Shown here one piece after another: positions 1 to 4,385 of a stretch of DNA of 6,694 nt (position 1 is its first letter; the number at the start of each line of letters is the position of its first letter). The notes below the pieces were generated by a model. The model did not search any database, had not been told where the DNA came from, and was given only the letters and a program-made list of their open reading frames with translations. This stretch comes from Crocinitomicaceae bacterium (lineage in GTDB: Bacteria; Bacteroidota; Bacteroidia; Flavobacteriales_D; Parvicellaceae). The translations under genes were made by a program, and so were the position numbers. Location: contig PBXW01000147.1 in the NCBI GenBank assembly GCA_002727735.1, positions 1 to 6,694 on the forward strand, in the 5' to 3' direction.

Positions 1-531
1 AAGTTCCGCATCAATTTTCCTGATAAGATTTCTTGGGGCATTATATTCATTATTAGCCCTTCCTAAAAAACATGGATCATGATATGTGATCTTTTTTCCC
101 TTGTAAGAACCACCTTCTATTGAAAATCTACCTTCTTCCAATAGTTTATTAATAAATTGGGTGTGATGATAAACTTTATAATTTCCCCCCAAATCAGGGT
201 ATTCATTTTTTAATGTATTAAAACAATGAGGGCATGTGGTAACAATTGTCTTTATTTCAAAAGAATTTAGAACCTCTATATTGGTCATAGCTTGCATCTG
301 AAAAAGAAATTCATTTCCAGCTCTTTTAGCAGGGTCACCCGTACATGATTCATCCTTTCCTAAAACTCCAAAACTAATATTTGCAGAGTTTAAGATTTTA
401 ACAAAAGCTTTAGTTATTCTTTTAGCCCGATCATCAAAACTTCCTGCACATCCAACCCAAAATAAAATTTCAGGGGAAATACCTTCTCTTTGAAATTCTT
501 CAATTGTTTTTATTTTAAGATCGTTCATCAT
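1..531 (-). CDS. CCG-domain (Fe-S)-binding protein, 3'-truncated by window edge
   Basis: Probably the soluble catalytic subunit of a heterodisulfide-reductase-like (HdrB/HdrD, EtfD, GlpC/GlcF type) oxidoreductase. CCG domains in this family hold Fe-S clusters, often non-cubane, at the site of electron exchange. The 177 visible residues contain one full CCG module: C28 (WVGCAG), C63 (ESCTGDP) and C100-x2-C103 (TTCPHC). A second module opens at C154 (HDPCFLGR). The first module has C-T-G where the canonical signature has C-C-G; from memory, SCTGDP is the usual form in this branch. Relatives are about 260 residues, so some 85 are missing beyond base 1. The start is ATG at 531, with a second ATG directly after it at 528. 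It begins inside the 3' end of the HAD gene, which suggests translational coupling. It has no transmembrane segment, so it presumably docks on the membrane Fe-S protein encoded two genes upstream. Family assignment is firm; the exact reaction is not. Confidence 0.9.
   Translation of the reverse strand, partial: MMNDLKIKTIEEFQREGISPEILFWVGCAGSFDDRAKRITKAFVKILNSANISFGVLGKDESCTGDPAKRAGNEFLFQMQAMTNIEVLNSFEIKTIVTTCPHCFNTLKNEYPDLGGNYKVYHHTQFINKLLEEGRFSIEGGSYKGKKITYHDPCFLGRANNEYNAPRNLIRKIDAEL
515..531 (-). other. 17-bp gene overlap (HAD gene 3' end / CCG gene 5' end)
   Basis: The HAD gene stops with TAA at 517-515, while the CCG-protein gene has its ATG at 531-529 in another frame. The tandem ATG at 528 would still overlap by 14 bp. 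With no Shine-Dalgarno-like sequence upstream, this overlap suggests that translation of the second gene depends on ribosomes finishing the first. The overlap is read directly; the coupling is inferred. Confidence 0.7.
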
Positions 532-958
532 TAAAAACTTCTATAGTGACTTCTTTTCTAACTAAATCTCCAAATGTACCATTGTATCTGGTAGCTTTTA
601 CTAAATGGTTGTCGATCCAGTGATAGTTTCCACCCCTTGGTTTGCCCATAAGCAATGAGTGATACTTAAATCCATGTTTATTTAACCATTTTTCTGTTAC
701 CTCACGATGCTCTTCAACTCTGGAAGTAAAGAAACAAATCATATGACCTTCATCGTACCATCTATTACATGTTTTAAGTGCATCATCAAATGGCAAACAT
801 GTCTCCATTCTTTCAGGCTCTTCATTTGGAACATCCTCTGTTATCGTCCCATCAATGTCAATTAAATAGTTTTTGACACCGTCAGGAAGAACAGGGCTTA
901 TTTTTTTTCCAGATTCTACTTTTTCGTTTAAAATTTTATCCATCTCGTTTCTATCCAT
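515..958 (-). CDS. Small HAD-superfamily phosphatase-like protein
   Basis: A 147-residue cytoplasmic protein with HAD phosphohydrolase motifs in order. Motif I is DIDGT, with D34 as likely nucleophile and D36 as acid/base. Motif II is FFTSR, with T78 or S79. The motif III lysine is probably K106 (GKPRGG), and motif IV is WIDN with D116, followed by KATRY. Little sequence separates motifs I and II, so this looks like a capless (C0) HAD, a type that often acts on large or exposed phosphorylated substrates. The substrate is unknown. Homologues in Flavobacteriia are, as I recall, often labelled 'phosphoheptose isomerase', but no SIS sugar-isomerase domain is visible, so I do not adopt that name. 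The start is ATG at 958, 6 bp after the stop of the membrane Fe-S gene; Met6 is a possible alternative. The C-terminal tail (about 132-147) lies past the HAD core and carries the overlap with the next gene. An A8 run in the coding strand (plus-strand 901-908) does not break the frame. Confidence 0.82.
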   Translation of the reverse strand: MDRNEMDKILNEKVESGKKISPVLPDGVKNYLIDIDGTITEDVPNEEPERMETCLPFDDALKTCNRWYDEGHMICFFTSRVEEHREVTEKWLNKHGFKYHSLLMGKPRGGNYHWIDNHLVKATRYNGTFGDLVRKEVTIEVFNDERS

Positions 959-964
959 AATTAT

Positions 965-2245
965 TTATTCATTCCAATTTAATCTATCTTGTTGATTGTA
1001 TGGCCAAGGTGCTCCATTATTCTCTATATTACTCATCATATTATTCAATTCACTGGGGGCTGAAGAATCTTCCATTACCAAATTTCTTCTCATATCCATT
1101 ATAATTGAAAGAGGATTGATACTTATCGGACACTCTTCAACACATGCATTACATGAGGTACAAGCCCATAATTCCTCCTCAGAAATATAATCACCTAATA
1201 GCTTTTTATTGTCATTAATATATTTTCCGTTTGTATCAATATTATTACCAACTTCTTCAATTCTATCTCTAGTATCCATCATAATCTTTCTTGGAGATAA
1301 TTTTTTACCTGTCATATTTGCTGGACACACACTTGTACATCTACCACATTCAGTGCATGAATATGCATTTAATAATTGGAGCCAAGAAAGATCCATAACA
1401 TCTGAGGCACCAAAATTTATATCATCATTAACATCAGATTCATTTGACTTACCCATCATAATATTTACTTCATTTGTAACCGATTTCATGTTATTTAACT
1501 TACCCATATCTGATAATGAAGCATAATAGGTGTTTGGAAAAGCTAGAATTATATGTAAGTGTTTTGAATAATATAAATAATTAAGAAAAATAAAAATACC
1601 GATAATATGAGACCACCAGAAAGACCTCTCAAAAAGGTGTAATGTCTCTTCAGAATAGCCACTAAAATAAGGATAAATATAACCACTGATTACATTTCCA
1701 TTATTCATATTTTGAAATTCTAAATCTGTTGCATTCATCAATAGAAATAGACTCATCAGTATGATTTCGAAATATAGAATTAAATCAGCATCAAGTTTGG
1801 GCCACCCCATCATTTTTGTTTCAGAAAATCTCTTTATTCTTATAATATTTCTTCTTGACCAAAAAGCTATAACTGCAATCAATACAAGGACTGCAAAAAC
1901 TTCAAATGAACCAATTAGAAAGCCGTAAAATCCTCCCATTGATGAAAATACTCTGTGAGTACCAAATATGCCATCAATCAGGATCTCAATCAGTTCAATG
2001 TTTATAATTATAAATCCTAAATAAACTATCAAGTGCAGTATTCCTGGAATGGGTCTAGTAACCATTTTTGATTGACCCAAAGCAATTCTCAACATATTCT
2101 TAATTCTTTCAGGTTTGTTTATTATGGGATCTGTTTGCCCTTTTCCTAGCATAATATTTCTTTTTAGCCTTAAAACATTTCTAGTAAAAAAACCAAGAGA
2201 AATAACTAAAATTAAAACAAAAACTATTTGAGGTATTAGATCCAA
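965..2245 (-). CDS. Membrane (Fe-S)-binding oxidoreductase subunit (NarI-like domain plus 2x[4Fe-4S])
   Basis: A 426-residue membrane protein with the layout of the N-terminal part of EtfD/HdrD-type oxidoreductases. It has five predicted helices (about 4-21, 67-90, 105-128, 152-171, 208-227), as in NarI/HdrE-like cytochrome b subunits. Candidate heme ligands are H71, H203, H213 and the SKHLH pair H229/H231. Two ferredoxin-type cluster motifs follow: C297-x2-C300-x2-C303-x3-C307P and C362-x2-C365-x2-C368-x3-C372P. No CCG domain is fused; that part is encoded separately at 531-1, so the two proteins likely form one menaquinone-linked complex. Electron-transferring flavoprotein is a plausible partner by analogy with EtfD. 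The start is TTG at 2245: an in-frame TAA lies directly upstream, and the first in-frame ATG (residue 32) would remove helix 1. The N-terminus from TTG also resembles the family as I recall it. It follows the MCE gene by 11 bp. Domain calls are strong; substrate and heme content are inferred. Confidence 0.9.
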   Translation of the reverse strand: MDLIPQIVFVLILVISLGFFTRNVLRLKRNIMLGKGQTDPIINKPERIKNMLRIALGQSKMVTRPIPGILHLIVYLGFIIINIELIEILIDGIFGTHRVFSSMGGFYGFLIGSFEVFAVLVLIAVIAFWSRRNIIRIKRFSETKMMGWPKLDADLILYFEIILMSLFLLMNATDLEFQNMNNGNVISGYIYPYFSGYSEETLHLFERSFWWSHIIGIFIFLNYLYYSKHLHIILAFPNTYYASLSDMGKLNNMKSVTNEVNIMMGKSNESDVNDDINFGASDVMDLSWLQLLNAYSCTECGRCTSVCPANMTGKKLSPRKIMMDTRDRIEEVGNNIDTNGKYINDNKKLLGDYISEEELWACTSCNACVEECPISINPLSIIMDMRRNLVMEDSSAPSELNNMMSNIENNGAPWPYNQQDRLNWNE

Positions 2246-2256
2246 TTAATTATTTT

Positions 2257-3186
2257 TTACTGATTATTTTTTCTTCCAAAAACTGAAAAATTAATATACC
2301 TATCTGGATTTAATCTGATATCTTCAATCAGAATATTTAGTTTTTCAGTGGCATTTTCTAGATTATTATAAATAGACTTATCGTTAATTAACTGACCAAC
2401 AGTTCCCTCTGAGTCCTTTAAACTTTTACTAATTGAATTTAAATTATTTACTAGGGTGTTTAAATTGGATGAAATTTCAGAAACTTCCTTAGATGAAATG
2501 GATTCACTAATTGATTTAATATTATTACTTGCTTTCTTAAAATCTGAAATGGCAAAAGAAATATTATCTGAATTATTTGTAATTAAGCTTGAAATTTCAT
2601 TAGAAGTTTCTGATAAGCTTTTAGTTAAATTTGAAAAATCCTCTATACTAGACCTTAACTCTTGTTTTGTATCTTCATCAAAAAGGGTATTAATATTTTT
2701 GAATACAATCTCTGCATTTTTCATAACAGCCTCTATTTGAAGCTGTACTTGAGGTAAAATTTGATTTACAAGTTCTGTTAAACCAGGTTTAATTATTCCT
2801 TTTAATTGATCTCCATCGAAAGCTACAGTTGAATCATTCTCGTAGTCAGGTATAATTGCTATTGCTTTACCCCCTATTAGTCCAGTTTCATATAATTCGG
2901 CAACACTAGTTTTTGGAAAAACCACATCATTATCTATTAATATATCAACCAATAGTTCTCTTGTATTATCTGGATTGAAGTTAATTTTTTTAACCTTGCC
3001 AATTTTAAATCCGTTCATTGTGACCGGATTAGAAATTGAAAGTCCATCAACTTTCTCGTAACTAATTGTAAATTTTCTACTTTTATCAAAAAGGTTTATT
3101 CCCTTCAAGTAATTATATGAGAATACACTCATCATTATCCCGATAATTGCTAAGAAACCTATTTTTATCTCTTTAGTAAATCTCAT
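2257..3186 (-). CDS. MCE/MlaD-family lipid-transport substrate-binding protein
   Basis: A 309-residue inner-membrane-anchored periplasmic protein of the MCE family, whose members carry phospholipids or other lipids between the two membranes, normally with a MlaE-type permease and MlaF-type ATPase. A single N-terminal anchor (about 9-27) follows a short basic head (MRFTKEIK). One MCE domain lies at about 38-115 (VDGLSISNPVTMNGFKIGKV, then ELYETGLIGGKAIAI). A long Ser/Asn/Ile-rich helical region, probably coiled coil, runs from about 136 to 258. A conserved tail, GTVGQLINDKSIYNNL (261-276) and LNPDRYINFSVFG (292-304), is typical of the Bacteroidota form. The start is ATG at 3186, 46 bp after the amidase stop. 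No permease or ATPase gene is in this window, so those partners must be encoded elsewhere. The family is clear, but the lipid and direction of transport are unknown. Confidence 0.92.
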   Translation of the reverse strand: MRFTKEIKIGFLAIIGIMMSVFSYNYLKGINLFDKSRKFTISYEKVDGLSISNPVTMNGFKIGKVKKINFNPDNTRELLVDILIDNDVVFPKTSVAELYETGLIGGKAIAIIPDYENDSTVAFDGDQLKGIIKPGLTELVNQILPQVQLQIEAVMKNAEIVFKNINTLFDEDTKQELRSSIEDFSNLTKSLSETSNEISSLITNNSDNISFAISDFKKASNNIKSISESISSKEVSEISSNLNTLVNNLNSISKSLKDSEGTVGQLINDKSIYNNLENATEKLNILIEDIRLNPDRYINFSVFGRKNNQ

Positions 3187-3232
3187 GTATTTATCTTAAT
3201 CATAAAATTAGGAATTTATATTAAATAATATT
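3187..3232 (-). other. 46-bp intergenic gap within the operon (amidase to MCE gene)
   Basis: An AT-rich spacer with no convincing terminator: the only inverted repeat is ATATTA/TAATAT, with a two-base loop and no G:C pairs. The MCE gene is therefore probably read through from the amidase, although a secondary promoter here cannot be excluded. No Shine-Dalgarno sequence is visible before the MCE ATG, in line with Bacteroidota practice. Confidence 0.5.
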
Positions 3233-4309
3233 TTAGTCAACTTCAAATAATTTTCCGTTTTCAAATCCAACAATATATGCGTTTGGAAAACCATTATCTC
3301 TAGCATATTTTTTCTTTTTCTTAATTTCTGTAAGACTTTTAGAGCTTGAATAAAAGTACTTGTAAATGGTTCCCTGTTTAATCCTGGATAAGTCTTTTAG
3401 TCCTTTAAAATTATAAGATTTTAATTCTAACCATCTTTTACCGGCAGCAATTTGTACTTTATAAGTAATTGGATTTTGATTATTTGATTTGACATCAAAA
3501 TCATCAGAGTAATTTATGGCTTTTTTATATTTAATTATGGCATCATAGATACTATTAGATATCTCTGTTTGTCCTTTTTTTGAATTTAAGTAAGCCCCTT
3601 CATTTGGGTTTGTCATAAAGCCAGCTTCTATTAATATACTGGGCATATATGTATTATGAAGCACCCAAAATCCAGATTGCTTTACCCCTCTATTTTTTCT
3701 GTTTAAATCTTTTCTAAAATTATCTTGAACAAAGCTAGCAAGGAGGATACTTTGATCCAAATATTCTTCTTGCATTAAGGTTAAACCAATAACAGATTCA
3801 GTTGAGGATGGATTAAATGATTCTTGCGTTTCCTGATAATGTTCATCTAAAAAAGTAATATCATTTTCTTTTTTTGCAATATTTAAGTTAGCATTACTTA
3901 CATGTAGTCCGTAAACAAAAGTTTCTGAACCGTGAACTGAGCTGTCATGAAAAGCATTACAGTGAATTGAAATAAAAAGATCAGCGTCAGCTTCATTTGC
4001 TATTTTTGCTCTTTGTCTAAGAGTTAAAAAAACATCTTTATCTCTTGTGTATAGAACTTCATTACCGCTATTTTTTAGTTTTTTTCCTAAATCAAGTGCT
4101 ATATTTAATACAATATCCTTTTCTTTTATACCACTTTTATTAGGTCGGCCCGGATCTTTGCCTCCATGTCCAGCATCAATTACAATTTTAAATGGCTTCT
4201 GTGCAAAAGATGATTCAAGAAAACCTGAAAACATCAAAATTATAATCAATAATGCTTTTCCTGTTAAACTATGGTTAAAAAAAAGTGACTTTGAACAAAC
4301 TTTAGTCAT
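3233..4309 (-). CDS. N-acetylmuramoyl-L-alanine amidase (Amidase_3) with SPOR-like C-terminus
   Basis: An exported zinc amidase that cuts the bond between N-acetylmuramic acid and L-alanine in peptidoglycan, used in cell separation and wall turnover. Residues 1-36 form a signal peptide with a long basic n-region, hydrophobic core at about 19-30 and likely cleavage after SSFA (36). The Amidase_3 domain spans about 40-263, with zinc ligands H48 (DAGHGG), E63 (IKEKD) and H116 (SIHCN), and catalytic E228 (LIEAGF). A less conserved insertion at about 137-180 sits where related amidases carry a variable or autoinhibitory segment. Residues 281-357 (ITYKVQIAAG through AYIVGFENGK) resemble a SPOR-type peptidoglycan-binding domain, with a lysine run at 330-334. 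The start is ATG at 4309; the only later Met before the mature part (26) would destroy the signal peptide. It is the first gene of the leftward operon and is divergent from lptD. Which division or wall process it serves is not shown. Confidence 0.95.
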   Translation of the reverse strand: MTKVCSKSLFFNHSLTGKALLIIILMFSGFLESSFAQKPFKIVIDAGHGGKDPGRPNKSGIKEKDIVLNIALDLGKKLKNSGNEVLYTRDKDVFLTLRQRAKIANEADADLFISIHCNAFHDSSVHGSETFVYGLHVSNANLNIAKKENDITFLDEHYQETQESFNPSSTESVIGLTLMQEEYLDQSILLASFVQDNFRKDLNRKNRGVKQSGFWVLHNTYMPSILIEAGFMTNPNEGAYLNSKKGQTEISNSIYDAIIKYKKAINYSDDFDVKSNNQNPITYKVQIAAGKRWLELKSYNFKGLKDLSRIKQGTIYKYFYSSSKSLTEIKKKKKYARDNGFPNAYIVGFENGKLFEVD

Positions 4310-4385
4310 AAATTATGTATTATAGCTTTAAAATATACGTAAATTTATATCTGTTTCTAGGTAGTACTAATATACATTCAATAGG
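4310..4385. promoter_or_regulatory. Divergent promoter region between the amidase operon and lptD
   Basis: This is the only intergenic space between two divergent genes here, so it should hold the promoter for each. It is extremely AT-rich. A palindromic TAAATTTA at 4340-4347 matches seven of eight positions of the Bacteroidota -7 consensus TAnnTTTG on either strand. A TATAAT also reads on the minus strand about 10 bases before the amidase ATG, too close to serve as its -10 element. No TTG (-33 element) lies at the expected distance from TAAATTTA, so exact promoter positions are not assigned. Confidence 0.45.

Noticed and set aside
900..910. A8 homopolymer in the HAD gene as a programmed frameshift site
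   Set aside because: The zero frame encodes the complete HAD motif set on the far side, and no overlapping alternative product or stimulatory structure is visible.
996..1526. Plus-strand open frames of 64 and 105 codons opposite the membrane Fe-S gene
   Set aside because: They lie antisense to a clearly conserved gene, show no recognisable domain, and mirror its cysteine-motif and helix regions; they are shadows.
2456..2740. Plus-strand open frame of 94 codons opposite the MCE gene
   Set aside because: It is antisense to the helical Ser/Asn/Ile repeats of the MCE protein, whose biased codons keep the opposite strand open; no independent support.
3187..3232. Possible terminator hairpin (ATATTA/TAATAT)
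   Set aside because: Only A:T pairs with a two-base loop, expected by chance in such AT-rich DNA and too weak to terminate transcription.
4047..4325. Plus-strand open frame of 92 codons opposite the amidase N-terminus
   Set aside because: It is the complement of the signal peptide and first catalytic motifs of the amidase; no domain of its own.
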